Shown piece after piece: positions 34,259 to 43,883 of a DNA stretch of 64,000 nt (the first letter of the stretch is position 1; each line of letters opens with the position of its first letter). Position numbers and translations under genes: made by a program. The DNA lies in assembly GCA_046331625.1 (NCBI GenBank), contig JAXLQL010000002.1, positions 248,001 to 312,000 of the forward strand, in the 5' to 3' direction. The stretch comes from JAXLQL01 sp046331625 (lineage in GTDB: Bacteria > Acidobacteriota > Terriglobia > Bryobacterales > Bryobacteraceae). A model generated the notes under the pieces. That model searched no databases. It worked only from the letters and a program-made list of their open reading frames with translations, and had not been told where the DNA came from.

Positions 34259-36576
34259 CGCAAAGGCGGATTCGGGAACGCCGAAACAGTTCCTTCGATA
34301 GAGTTGGCCGACACCAAGCTGGGCCTGCCACTGCCGTCGAGGTCGATCGAGACAACTTCACGCAGGCCCGCTCCGCTGACCAAAGTTTGCCGGAAGCGGA
34401 AGGTCCCATCGCCCGCGCCCGGCAGCACCGATATCGTGTTCGCGCCGGAGTTCGACACCGCAAGATCCACGATGCCGTCGCCGTTGAAGTCATCGGCAAT
34501 GATGGAATACGGTGCGAGCCCAACCGCATAGTCGACACGCTGCGCGAAGGTGGCGTTGCCCGAGCCGCGCAGCAGCGAGACGCTGTTGTCGACAGCGTTG
34601 GCAGTGGCCACGTCGTCTTTGCCGTCGCCATCGAAGTCGGCCACCGCGAGCCACACCGGCCTCGCGCCCGTCGCGAAGCCGGCCGGAGCCTGAAACGTTC
34701 CGTCACCTTTGTTGAGGAAGATGAGAATGCGGTTCGCGGCAGCGTCGGCCACTACCAGATCGGTCTTGCCGTCGCTGTTGAAGTCGCCGTGCGCAACAGC
34801 CACCGGTTGTTGGCCAGCCGGATAGCTGACGCCATTCTTGCAGGTTCCGTCTCCATTGCACAGGACTACGATGAGATCCTGCGCGGCGGGCACGGTGAAG
34901 GCGAAGTCATTATTGCCGTCGCCGTTGTAGTCGGGGTCGTCCGGCTCCAACCCGAACAATTTCCCGATCGGCTTGAAAAGTGCGTCGGTCAAGTGAGTGG
35001 TAACACCCCGCACTTCTCCCTCGAACTTCAATTGGATTGGCTGGAAAATGCCTCCTGCCAAGGCCATCTTGAAATCGGTTTTCGCTTCGGAGTTCTCCGC
35101 TGTCTTGGCAGCCGGTTTCGGCGGCGCGGAGAACTTGGGAGAAAACGGAGTGACGGACGTAGGATTGTCTCCCAGGTCGATCGATGCGAGCTTGGCAAAC
35201 GCGCCCGACCCATCCCCGACCAGAACTGCGGCGGTCTTGTCCGCGTAGTTCGCCACCACGAGATCGGCGTTGGTTCCTGCGCCCAGCTTGGCGGCAGCAA
35301 GACTTCTCGGATCCTTGCCAGTGGCAGTGTCCACGCGCCCGGCGAACTTGCCCGTGCCGAGATTGAGCATCACGCTCACGCTGTCTGGACCGTTGGAATT
35401 CGAAGTAGTGCGATTCACCACGGCTAGATCAGTGACCGTGTCGCCGTTGAAATCGCCGGCCGCCATGGCCCAGGCGTAACCGGGCGCGTAGTAGTCTGAC
35501 CGCGTGTCGAAGCCGCCGGCGTCATTCGAGAGCAGCACGGAAATTCCTTGGTTGCCGCAAGCGATGAGGTCCATGCGGCCATCGCCATTCAGGTCCGCGG
35601 CGGCGATGAAGGTGAGCAGGCCCACGATGTTCGTTTCGTACGGCACGGGATTCTGGAACGTGCCATCGCCCTTGCCCGCGTAGACGGAGATTCGGCGATC
35701 GATCCCGCCGAGCGCGAGATCGGCGATGCCGTCACCGTTGAAGTCGGCAGCCACCAGCCCATTCAGCGCGCCGGCGAAATCCTTGCGCGGCTGGAACGTT
35801 CCGTCGCCATTTCCGAGCAGAACGGACACGCCGTTCGATTGGCTTCCTGCCGCGAGGTCGAGCTTGCCGTCTCCGTTGAAGTCCGCGACGGCAGCAGCGA
35901 CTGGTGCGGCGATGGTGGCGGCGAAGTCGCCCTTAGCGAACGTGCCATCGCCGTTGCCGAGTAGGATCTGTACGCGACCCTGCGTGTCCGTGCAGCGCCC
36001 CACGGCGGGCGTGCAGGCTTCGGGCAGCGCAAGATCGAGCTTGCCGTCTCCGTTGAAGTCGGCGGTCAGTGGACCGAGCGTCGTGACGCTTCCGAATGCA
36101 ACGGGACTCGCGAAAGTGCCCGAGCCGTTGCCGAGCAAGACCAGGATGGAACCGGTGACCGCGATCGCGAGATCCGGCATGCCGTCGCCGTTGAAATCGC
36201 CGGTGAGGATTCGCTGGGGCGAGGAGTTCAGAGGATAGTCGACCCGCGGGGCAAAGCCACCATCCGGATCGCCGAGGATCACCGAGTAATTCGAGGAATC
36301 CGGATTGGCGAGCGCAAGGTCGAGCAGACCATCGCCGTTCCAATCACCCGAGACGACCGAGGCCGGGCCCTTCGCCGTAGCCAGGTCGAGCTTGCCGAAG
36401 AAGTATCGCGGGGGGGAAGGTTGTGCGGCGGCGGCCGCGGCGAGAATGAGTGCGGCGGCCCATCTCGCGGGCAGTGCAGGGAATCCAGTTGCGGTCGAGT
36501 CGTTGCATCGAACGCGACCTCCGGAAATGCAAAGTGGCGTGCTGCCGGAAGCATAGCACCATTCGCCGCCGAGCAC
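34255..36576 (-). CDS. Exported FG-GAP/VCBS repeat protein
   Basis: A beta-propeller-type surface protein made of about a dozen FG-GAP repeats (units such as GDFNGDGMPDLAIA and ADFDGDGKDDVATANAV), with calcium-binding DxNxDGxxD loops. The start is uncertain. GTG 36576 is the nearest upstream start in frame, the signal-like segment is LPARWAAALILAAAAAA, and a CTG at 36474 is another option. A well-placed GGAGG plus ATG (36515) is in the wrong frame, hinting at a frameshift near the 5' end. The stop codon lies in a MITE terminus, so the natural C-terminus may have been replaced. The role is probably adhesion or ligand binding outside the cell. Confidence 0.85.
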   Translation of the reverse strand: MLGGEWCYASGSTPLCISGGRVRCNDSTATGFPALPARWAAALILAAAAAAQPSPPRYFFGKLDLATAKGPASVVSGDWNGDGLLDLALANPDSSNYSVILGDPDGGFAPRVDYPLNSSPQRILTGDFNGDGMPDLAIAVTGSILVLLGNGSGTFASPVAFGSVTTLGPLTADFNGDGKLDLALPEACTPAVGRCTDTQGRVQILLGNGDGTFAKGDFAATIAAPVAAAVADFNGDGKLDLAAGSQSNGVSVLLGNGDGTFQPRKDFAGALNGLVAADFNGDGIADLALGGIDRRISVYAGKGDGTFQNPVPYETNIVGLLTFIAAADLNGDGRMDLIACGNQGISVLLSNDAGGFDTRSDYYAPGYAWAMAAGDFNGDTVTDLAVVNRTTSNSNGPDSVSVMLNLGTGKFAGRVDTATGKDPRSLAAAKLGAGTNADLVVANYADKTAAVLVGDGSGAFAKLASIDLGDNPTSVTPFSPKFSAPPKPAAKTAENSEAKTDFKMALAGGIFQPIQLKFEGEVRGVTTHLTDALFKPIGKLFGLEPDDPDYNGDGNNDFAFTVPAAQDLIVVLCNGDGTCKNGVSYPAGQQPVAVAHGDFNSDGKTDLVVADAAANRILIFLNKGDGTFQAPAGFATGARPVWLAVADFDGDGKDDVATANAVDNSVSLLRGSGNATFAQRVDYAVGLAPYSIIADDFNGDGIVDLAVSNSGANTISVLPGAGDGTFRFRQTLVSGAGLREVVSIDLDGSGRPSLVSANSIEGTVSAFPNPPLR

Positions 36577-36601
36577 GCCAGCGCGGTCAGCTCCAGCCCC
36601 G

Positions 36602-38143
36602 TCAGATCCAACGAAGCCGGCCCGTGGCTCGTACGGTCTGGCCGGGAGCGCAATCGCCGAGCAACGGATCGGAGTGCATGCACGGGCACGGCGGGTTCGC
36701 CCACACGCGATGGCACGGCTCCCATTCGACGGTGATGGTGTGTCCCGCACCCGTCGCCTTCGCCATGGTCTTGCCGAGTTGCTTGTTGTCGTTGGTTTGG
36801 GCGGTGAATCCCGCGGCGCGCTTGAACATCACGCAGACCTGCGCGCGAAGCTCGGGGATGACGGCGTTGGTTCCGTTGCGCAGCCACAGCTCCATGTCAA
36901 CGCCGGCTTCCGCAGGCGCGACGCGGGCGCCGATCACCACGCCGTTCGGCAGTGTCCACTCGTTGCGTAACGCCGCGCCGTCGACCGTCCAATCGACGTT
37001 GTCGATGGCTTTGTGCTGGCCGTCCCACACGGTGGGGATGTGCGTGTGCGCGAGAAAAAGGATGCCGCCCTTGGCGGAAATGATCGCTTCGGGCACGTCC
37101 ACTACGAGGTAGCTCGAGGGATCCCAGGGAAGGAAGACGCTCGCCTTCGAGCCACGCATTGGATCAATGGCACCGTCCAGGAAACCGATGCGTGGATGCC
37201 GTCCGCCGGGATAGGGCAGAATCGCCGCGCGGGCGGGTTCGGCAGGCTCCACGGGCTGACCCGCGACGGCGGACATCTCTTCGCGCGAGTAACCATGCGC
37301 GGCCATCACACCGCGCCAATAGTCGAGCTTGGCGCGCGTAGCGGCGACCTCGGGCGCGAGCTTCGGATTCGCCATGATCGGATGTCGCATCTCGAGCACG
37401 GGATCCCGCGGCGGATTCTGCTCGTCGATGTAGGGCGCGAGGTCGCGAAGCGCGACGACGCGATAGCCCTGGTCTTTCAAATAGCGCATCGAGCGCCGAA
37501 ACAATTCCGGGTCACTATGTACCCAGGGGTGCGCCACGTCTGGCACGCCGTGATACTGCAGCACCACCGCTCGGCCTTCCGTGGCCTGCGACACAACCGT
37601 CTGGAAATGTTCGAAGGTCCAGTTGGGGTAGGAGTCCCCGGTGGTGGGAATCAGCAGCGGATGGCGGCGGGCGGGATCGAACAGCGGACCTACGGTCGCG
37701 CGCCCGTACTCGACCTCCGGCATGCCGCCACGCCGCGCGAAACGATAGCCGAGATCGCGCAGCACCCGCACGCACTCCGGACCGAACGCGTTGCCTGACC
37801 ACGCGAAGCTCACGGGCTTGGGGACCTTCACGCGGGCCAGCGCGTTCTCGATGAGGGCGAGTTCGCCAGCCATGCGGGCAGCGGCGTAGGGCGTGGAGAA
37901 GTTGCCGTGGGTCCAGGAGTGGTTGCCGATCTCGAAGCCCATGCGGTGCAGTTCGGCGATGTCCTCCCATGTCATGAAGTTTGCTTTGTCGTCCATCCAG
38001 CGATGGCTGATGAAGAAAGTTGCATGGAAGCCGAGTTCGGCGAGCAACGGCCCGACAGTGGTTCGGTGGCTCTTGACGGCATCATCGAACGTGAGCACTA
38101 CCGTTTTTGGGGGGATGAGGTCCACGAGAAAAGACAGTAACAT
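36602..38143 (-). CDS. Polysaccharide deacetylase-domain protein
   Basis: 513 residues from the ATG at 38143. The NodB-like domain starts at once: VVLTFDDAVKSH carries the catalytic/metal Asp pair and EIGNHSWTHGNFS the H-x3-H metal ligands. VVLQYHGVPDVAHPW gives the second active-site region. Residues from about 270 form a second domain with no recognised family, containing SKASVFLPWDPSSYLVVDVP. A signal peptide is not evident. It removes acetyl groups from a polysaccharide or peptidoglycan-like substrate. It is divergent from 38183. Confidence 0.85.
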   Translation of the reverse strand: MLLSFLVDLIPPKTVVLTFDDAVKSHRTTVGPLLAELGFHATFFISHRWMDDKANFMTWEDIAELHRMGFEIGNHSWTHGNFSTPYAAARMAGELALIENALARVKVPKPVSFAWSGNAFGPECVRVLRDLGYRFARRGGMPEVEYGRATVGPLFDPARRHPLLIPTTGDSYPNWTFEHFQTVVSQATEGRAVVLQYHGVPDVAHPWVHSDPELFRRSMRYLKDQGYRVVALRDLAPYIDEQNPPRDPVLEMRHPIMANPKLAPEVAATRAKLDYWRGVMAAHGYSREEMSAVAGQPVEPAEPARAAILPYPGGRHPRIGFLDGAIDPMRGSKASVFLPWDPSSYLVVDVPEAIISAKGGILFLAHTHIPTVWDGQHKAIDNVDWTVDGAALRNEWTLPNGVVIGARVAPAEAGVDMELWLRNGTNAVIPELRAQVCVMFKRAAGFTAQTNDNKQLGKTMAKATGAGHTITVEWEPCHRVWANPPCPCMHSDPLLGDCAPGQTVRATGRLRWI

Positions 38144-38182
38144 TTTTCCGGAGGCGGTGTTCTCATGTACGGAGGCGATGGA

Positions 38183-38689
38183 ATGAAACGGATTCTGATG
38201 GCGGCGATGACCGCCGGAGCGCTGTGGGCCGGCGTGCGGGTGAACTTGAGCATTGGAGTGGGGCATCCCATTCACAGGCCGCGCACGGTGGTAGTGCGGC
38301 GACCGGTGATCGTGGCGGCGGCTCCGGTGGTTTATGCGGCTCCGGTGGTGTGGACTCGCGTGGTGGTGGCTGCGCCTCCGCGCGAGAGATTGGTTTGGGA
38401 AGACACGGAGACTCTGTTCCGCGAAGACGACTGGTCCGATACGTCGCTACGCGTGCACAATCGCGGCAAGGAGCTTTTGCTGCGGCTCGATGGGCGCGCG
38501 CAGATCGACTTTGCCGAAGTCGCTTTCCATAACGGCCAGGTGCAGGTGGTGGATTTCAACGAAGCCGTGCTCGGAGCCGGCACGCACCGCTTGCTCGATT
38601 TCGCCAACGGCCGCGAAGTGGAATCGGTGCGGCTGGTGGCGCGGTCGAGGACGCCGCGGGTGCGCGTAAGCGTTCTCATGGTGAAGTAG
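38183..38689 (+). CDS. Hypothetical exported protein with beta domain
   Basis: 168 residues from the ATG at 38183 (MKRILMAAMTAGALWAG signal). A Val/Pro/Arg-rich stretch (IHRPRTVVVRRPVIVAAAPV) leads to a beta domain with LRVHNRGKELLLRLDGRAQI and DFANGREVESVRLVARSR. Similar Pro/Val linkers occur in exported proteins of unknown function. It starts 39 bp from the divergent deacetylase. Confidence 0.65.
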   Translation: MKRILMAAMTAGALWAGVRVNLSIGVGHPIHRPRTVVVRRPVIVAAAPVVYAAPVVWTRVVVAAPPRERLVWEDTETLFREDDWSDTSLRVHNRGKELLLRLDGRAQIDFAEVAFHNGQVQVVDFNEAVLGAGTHRLLDFANGREVESVRLVARSRTPRVRVSVLMVK

Positions 38690-38690
38690 C

Positions 38691-38846
38691 TCAACGCGCG
38701 CGGGCGACGCTGGTTTTGGCGGGCGGATCATCGGCCATGACGTGGCGAAGGTGCAGCGCCATGGTGATGTTCACCGCCATCGACACGATCAGAAATCCGA
38801 TCACGGCGGCCGCGGTTCCGGATGGCTTGTGGGCTTCGAGCTTCAT
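38691..38846 (-). CDS. Small single-helix membrane protein, 51 aa
   Basis: From the ATG at 38846: MKLEAHKPSGTAAAVIGFLI, then VSMAVNITMALHLRHVM. One transmembrane helix (about residues 11-30) with a short charged tail ending TSVARAR. No family was recognised. It ends one base from the convergent gene at 38689. Confidence 0.45.
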   Translation of the reverse strand: MKLEAHKPSGTAAAVIGFLIVSMAVNITMALHLRHVMADDPPAKTSVARAR

Positions 38847-39004
38847 ACTTCGAGTATTCGCGAAGCCCGCGGAGAAGTCGTGACGAAGTTGTAAAAGAGT
38901 AGTAAAACGCGGTGAGCCGCGCTTGACTTCGATGTCAGCCTTCAATATCGTATGGAAACTGGTTGCCCCGAACAGATTCGATACGAGAGGTGAAGGTGAA
39001 GGTC

Positions 39005-42000
39005 ATGCATCTCAGAGTCCTCGGGCTTTTTCTTGCCTGCACGGTGGCCGCATTTGCTCAGAGCAGCACGGCGTCGGTAGCGGGAACGATCGCCGATTCG
39101 TCCGGCCAAGTGGTGCCGGGTGCGGAGGTGACGCTGGTCAGTGACCGCACCGGCGAAGACCGGCAAACCATGAGCAACGACATCGGGGACTTCGTGTTCC
39201 CGGCGCTGACGCCAGGCGCCTACACGCTCAAGGTGAATGCGAAGGGGTTCCGCCCGATCGAGCGGAAGAACGTCAACGTGACTGCTTCGGCGCGTCTCTC
39301 GCTCGGCACGCTCCAGGTCGAAGTCGGAACGGTTACCGAGTCGATCGTGGTGCAGGCGCAGGGCGCAACCGTGCAGACCGGCAACGCCGAGCACGGCCAG
39401 GTACTCGACAGCAAGCAATTGTCGTTGGTGTCGATCCGCGGACGCGATCCGGTGTCGATGCTGCGCATCCTGCCTGGCGTGTCGCAAGGGCAGGACAACG
39501 AATTCGCCGGCGGATTCTTCGGCACCAACATGCCGAACTTCCAAGGGCAGGGCACCAACAACACGACCATCATGGCCGACGGCGTCAACGGCGGCGATGG
39601 CGGTGGCGGCGGCGTCTTCAGCGCCACTGTGAATCTCGACGCGGTGGCAGAAGTGAAAGTGCAGCTTGCCAACTACACCGCCGAATATGGCCGGTCCGGC
39701 GGCGCGCAGATCAACATCATCACCAAGGGCGGCGGCCGCGAGTTCCACGGTAGTGGCTACTGGTACAAGCGCCACGAGATGTTCAACGCCAATGCGTTCT
39801 TCCGCAATCGCGACGGCATACCGAAGCAGATCTATCGCTTCGAGACGCTCGGCGGGACCATCGGCGGTCCGGTGAAGGTGCCGATCCCGATCATCAATCG
39901 CGGCGGCGACAAGATGTTCTTCTTCTACTCCTACGACAACACGCGCATTCGCGAACCAGTCGCGCTCGAGCGTTGGACGATGCCCACGCTGCTCGAACGG
40001 CGCGGCGATTTCTCGCGGTCGAACGATCTGAATAACCGCCTCATCACCGTGCGCGACCCGCTGAACGGCAATCAGCCGTATCCCGGAAACATCATCCCCA
40101 CGACGCAGAGCAACCGCTACGGCATCGCCTTGATGAACATCTTCCCGGAGCCCAATTTCAACGGCGGCGGCTACAACTACCTGTTCCAGGAAACGAGCCT
40201 CGGACGCCCGCGCAACCAGCATCTGTTCCGCTTTGACTTGCAGCCCACCACCTCAGACACGATCAGTGTCAAGGCATCGAGCTGGCACGCCGACACGGTG
40301 GGCTATCACGTAGCGGGCGGATCGTCGCCTTGGGGCCTCGTGAATCATCACTACGAATTCACCGGTGATCAACTCACCGTGAGCTACACCAAGATCATTC
40401 GCCCGAATCTGGTGAACGAGATGTTCGCCGGCTTCTTCGTCGACACCGAAGACGGGCGCTTGCCCAATGACCAGGAACTCCTGCGCATCCAGCGCGCCAG
40501 CCGTGGACTCACCGGCCTCGGACAGTTCGTGCCGCAGAACAATCCGCTCGGCATCATTCCGAAAGCGACCTTCGGTGGCATCCCGACGGCTTTCTCCGGG
40601 GCATCGATCGCCTACGACAACCGCTTGCCGTTGTGGGGCGCCGATTCGAATCTCACCACGACCAACAACCTCACGTGGACGCACGGCGTGCACACCTTCA
40701 AGTTCGGCGGTTATCGCGAGAGCAGCCGCTTCGGCCAGGCGCGTTCGAGCACCTTCGCCGGCCAGTTCGATTTCGGCGCCGACGTGAACGATCCTTTGAA
40801 CACCGGATACGCGTTCGCCAACGCCTACATCGGACACTTCCGCCAGTACACCGAAGGCTTGGGCCGTCCCGCGCAGTTCGCCCGCCGCAACACCTGGGCG
40901 TTCTTCGGGCAGGACACCTGGAAGATCACGCGCCGGCTCACCATGGACATCGGCTTGCGCGTCTATTGGGCGCCGTGGGCGCTGCAATCGAACGGCGAAG
41001 CTTCGGCGTTCACCTTCGAGCGTTACGACCCGAAGAAGACGCCCACGCTGTTCCGGCCGATCGCGACTCCCGAAGGGCGCCGAGCCGTGAATCCGCTCAA
41101 CGGCCAAATCTTCCCGCAAACATATATCGGAGCAATTGTTCCGGGCACCGGAGACAATTGCACCATCATCACCACGACGCAACCTTGCCTGCTCAACGGC
41201 GTGGTGGTGCAGAACGACAAGTCGTACGTTCCCGGCTACGGCGGATTCCGCGACCTGCTGGCGCCTCTCTACGATCCGCGGCTCGGCTTGGCGTGGGATC
41301 CGTTCGGCACCGGCAAAACGGCCGTTCGCGCCGCGTGGGGCACGTATCATCAGGCGAGCTTCGGCGGCAACGACGCGTTTGACGGTGGTCCCGCGTACCG
41401 CTTCGACAAGAACATCTTCTTCAGCGACATGAATCAATTGCTGAGCGCGGGAACCCTGACCACTCCTGGAAACATGACCGGACCCTATCGGCAGCAAAAA
41501 GCGCTGCTGGTGTACCAATACTTACTAGGCGTGCAGCGCGAAGTGATGAAGGGCACGGTGCTCGATGTGTCCTATGTAGGCAATAACTCCCATCACAACC
41601 GGCAGAACTACAATTTCAATCAGATTCCGTATGGAGCGCGGTTCCTGCCGCAGAACGCCGATCCCGCCAACCCCTCGCAACCGCTTCCGGATGTGCTCCT
41701 GCGCCGCTACGTGGGCTTGGCCGACATCCTGTTGCAAGGCCCGGCGACCACGACGCGCTTCGACTCGCTGCAGGTCCAGTTGAACCGCCGCTTCATCGGC
41801 GGATTCGAGGTGCAGGGCAGCTACACGTACTCGAAAGCGTTCGTCAACGGCTGGGCGCAGGAAATCCCCTCGAAGTTGCGGCGGTCGCTGCTCGGCAATG
41901 ACCAGACGCACGTGTTCAACTTCAGCTACGTTGTGGACCTGCCTCGCGGCAGCCGCTTGTTCGCGGGCCACCGCGCCGCCAAAGCCGCATTCGACCGCTG

Positions 42001-42475
42001 GCAGGTTTCCGGTATCACGACGTTCGCCAGCGGATTCCCCAATAACGTCGGCCTCACTACCACCGACAACTTCGACTTCACCGGCGGAGGCGATGGAGGC
42101 ACGGTGGTCATGACCGGCAGCGCCCTGCTTCCGCACGGAGAACGTACGGCGGCTCGATGGTTCAACACGTCGGTGTTCAAGCGCCCGGCTGGGCGCGGCG
42201 ACATCGGGTCGGACTTCACGAACTACAAGTTCCGTGGCCCGGGATTCAACAATTGGGACGTGTCGATCTTCAAGAATTTCCCGCTGTTCTCCGAGAAGAA
42301 GAATCTCCAGTTCCGCTGGGAGTTCTACAATCTGTTCAACCATACCCAGTTCTCCGCCGTGAACAACACGGCCCGGTTCGACACGGCGGGAGTTCAGGTA
42401 AACACGGCTTTCGGCCAGGTCACGGCAGCCCGGCTCGAACGGCGCATGCAGGCCTCGTTGCGGTTCAGCTTCTGA
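39005..42475 (+). CDS. TonB-dependent receptor with carboxypeptidase-regulatory N-domain (Oar-like)
   Basis: 1156 residues from the ATG at 39005 (signal MHLRVLGLFLACTVAAFAQS). Residues about 22-110 are a carboxypeptidase-regulatory-like beta domain (ASVAGTIADSSGQVVPGAEV). A plug-like part follows (SIRGRDPVSMLRILPGVSQG), then a long barrel ending in ASLRFSF with the terminal aromatic residue needed for outer membrane insertion. Receptors of this type are highly expanded in Solibacter relatives and are thought to take up oligosaccharides or other large nutrients. The substrate is unknown, and no TonB, ExbB or ExbD gene is in the window. Confidence 0.93.
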   Translation: MHLRVLGLFLACTVAAFAQSSTASVAGTIADSSGQVVPGAEVTLVSDRTGEDRQTMSNDIGDFVFPALTPGAYTLKVNAKGFRPIERKNVNVTASARLSLGTLQVEVGTVTESIVVQAQGATVQTGNAEHGQVLDSKQLSLVSIRGRDPVSMLRILPGVSQGQDNEFAGGFFGTNMPNFQGQGTNNTTIMADGVNGGDGGGGGVFSATVNLDAVAEVKVQLANYTAEYGRSGGAQINIITKGGGREFHGSGYWYKRHEMFNANAFFRNRDGIPKQIYRFETLGGTIGGPVKVPIPIINRGGDKMFFFYSYDNTRIREPVALERWTMPTLLERRGDFSRSNDLNNRLITVRDPLNGNQPYPGNIIPTTQSNRYGIALMNIFPEPNFNGGGYNYLFQETSLGRPRNQHLFRFDLQPTTSDTISVKASSWHADTVGYHVAGGSSPWGLVNHHYEFTGDQLTVSYTKIIRPNLVNEMFAGFFVDTEDGRLPNDQELLRIQRASRGLTGLGQFVPQNNPLGIIPKATFGGIPTAFSGASIAYDNRLPLWGADSNLTTTNNLTWTHGVHTFKFGGYRESSRFGQARSSTFAGQFDFGADVNDPLNTGYAFANAYIGHFRQYTEGLGRPAQFARRNTWAFFGQDTWKITRRLTMDIGLRVYWAPWALQSNGEASAFTFERYDPKKTPTLFRPIATPEGRRAVNPLNGQIFPQTYIGAIVPGTGDNCTIITTTQPCLLNGVVVQNDKSYVPGYGGFRDLLAPLYDPRLGLAWDPFGTGKTAVRAAWGTYHQASFGGNDAFDGGPAYRFDKNIFFSDMNQLLSAGTLTTPGNMTGPYRQQKALLVYQYLLGVQREVMKGTVLDVSYVGNNSHHNRQNYNFNQIPYGARFLPQNADPANPSQPLPDVLLRRYVGLADILLQGPATTTRFDSLQVQLNRRFIGGFEVQGSYTYSKAFVNGWAQEIPSKLRRSLLGNDQTHVFNFSYVVDLPRGSRLFAGHRAAKAAFDRWQVSGITTFASGFPNNVGLTTTDNFDFTGGGDGGTVVMTGSALLPHGERTAARWFNTSVFKRPAGRGDIGSDFTNYKFRGPGFNNWDVSIFKNFPLFSEKKNLQFRWEFYNLFNHTQFSAVNNTARFDTAGVQVNTAFGQVTAARLERRMQASLRFSF

Positions 42476-42500
42476 GGCTCCTGCTCTAATAAGAGGAGCC

Positions 42501-43151
42501 ATGCTCTGTAGCGCGCGCTCCTTGCTCGGTTATCGTCTGCATGAGACCGACGGCGACCTCGGCGTCGTCGAGGATTTCTACTTCGACGACGCTTCCTGGC
42601 GCATTCGCTACCTGGTTGCGGGCATGGGCGGCTGGCTGCATCACCGCCGTGTATTGATCTCGCCAGCCTCGCTCGGCCATCCCGATACCGTCGCTCGCAG
42701 GTTTCCGGTCTCGCTGACGAAGGCGCAGATCAGCTCGGCGCCGGACGTCGACACGGACCGCCCGGTTTCGCGCCAGCAGGAAGTCGCCATGTCGGCGCAT
42801 TTCGGCTGGCCAGCTTACTGGACACACGAGCCGGCGCTAGTGGCGGAGTTCGAGTCGCGCGTGGATCCGGCGACGGCGCATGTCGAGGGCGATCCGCATT
42901 TGCGTTCGTTCTGCGAACTCATCCGCTACCGCGTCCGCGCCAAGGATGCCGTCCTCGGCTCGGTGTCCGACCTGCTGCTCGAAGAAGACGGCTGGACGGT
43001 AGGCGGCGTCATCATCGACACCGCCGGAGGGTTGCGCCATCATCGTGTGCGGATCGCCACCGGGAGCGTAAAGGCGATTCGGTGGAAGGCGATGGAGGTC
43101 GTGGTGGAACACACGCGCGCGGAGTTGGAGCAGCAGCCCGCGGGCGTGTGA
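42501..43151 (+). CDS. PRC-barrel domain protein
   Basis: 216 residues. The N-terminal repeat (LLGYRLHETDGDLGVVEDFY, FDDASWRIRYLVAGMGGWL) is a PRC-barrel, and a second, similar one follows about residue 135 (GSVSDLLLEEDGWTVGGVII). PRC-barrel proteins bind RNA or mediate protein contacts. It lacks a signal peptide and membrane helices. It starts 25 bp after the TonB receptor gene. Confidence 0.85.
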   Translation: MLCSARSLLGYRLHETDGDLGVVEDFYFDDASWRIRYLVAGMGGWLHHRRVLISPASLGHPDTVARRFPVSLTKAQISSAPDVDTDRPVSRQQEVAMSAHFGWPAYWTHEPALVAEFESRVDPATAHVEGDPHLRSFCELIRYRVRAKDAVLGSVSDLLLEEDGWTVGGVIIDTAGGLRHHRVRIATGSVKAIRWKAMEVVVEHTRAELEQQPAGV

Positions 43152-43152
43152 C

Positions 43153-43353
43153 TCAGTAAAGTACCCCCTCGAGCAATTCCCACCGCCCCGGGAGTAAAAG
43201 GTACTCCTCGACCGTCAACAAATTGCGCCGTTCCTCCACCTCATAGTGGCTCTCGAGGATGTTCGCGAACATCTTGAGCAATCGCCGCTCTTCTTCATTG
43301 AAGCCAGTGGGCTCGGCTTGCAGCCGGTACATCTCTTGCAACAGTCGTGGCAT
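43153..43353 (-). CDS. Small hypothetical protein, 66 aa
   Basis: A compact soluble frame from the ATG at 43353, with RRLLKMFANILESHYEVEER and NLLTVEEYLLLPGRWELLEG. Helical, with a plausible amphipathic pattern. No family was recognised. Its stop lies one base from that of the convergent PRC-barrel gene. Confidence 0.5.
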   Translation of the reverse strand: MPRLLQEMYRLQAEPTGFNEEERRLLKMFANILESHYEVEERRNLLTVEEYLLLPGRWELLEGVLY

Positions 43354-43388
43354 TCCTTCAGTCTAGGCCGGCCTTCGCCGTCTCTCGA

Positions 43389-43874
43389 CTAAGCCAGCGC
43401 GGACTTCAACTCATCCAGGAACTTCTTCTCACCTTCACTGACGCGCTCGCCGCCGAACCCGAGGAATCCGCCTTCTTTCGAAGCTTCCGCGACCTTGACG
43501 CCGAGCGACTGCAGCCACTCGCGATACGCGGCTGCGTCATCGGCCGACTTCGAAACCAGAATCGCCACAGCCTGCCGCGCCTTGCCGAGTGCCGACGTGC
43601 GGACCCACTCGGGCAACTGCGCGCCTTCGAGATCGCGCGCGGCTGAGCGCAAGGCTTCCTGGCTGGCTTGGACCTCATCTTTCGCCGCGAGCGCACGAAT
43701 CAGCTCGCTCGAGTGGCTCGTGGCCTCATAGACGGCTTTTCCCGCAGCCATCACTTCCCCGAGCGTTCCGAAGACTCCGCTCGCTCCGGCCATGGAGACG
43801 GCGAGAGCTACGTAATTGGGAGCGTCGCGCAGCAGCGACCACTCGCCTTCCGTGAAGTTGTCCTTGACAGGCAT
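43389..43874 (-). CDS. Hypothetical protein, 161 aa
   Basis: Mostly helical, Ala-rich soluble protein. ALAVSMAGASGVFGTLGEVM and KAVYEATSHSSELIRALAAK form the first half; the C-terminal half contains REWLQSLGVKVAEASKEGG and ends in LDELKSALA. No signal peptide and no recognised domain. It sits 10 bp downstream of the LOG-like gene, so they are probably an operon. Confidence 0.65.
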   Translation of the reverse strand: MPVKDNFTEGEWSLLRDAPNYVALAVSMAGASGVFGTLGEVMAAGKAVYEATSHSSELIRALAAKDEVQASQEALRSAARDLEGAQLPEWVRTSALGKARQAVAILVSKSADDAAAYREWLQSLGVKVAEASKEGGFLGFGGERVSEGEKKFLDELKSALA

Positions 43875-43883
43875 TCTGCCAGT

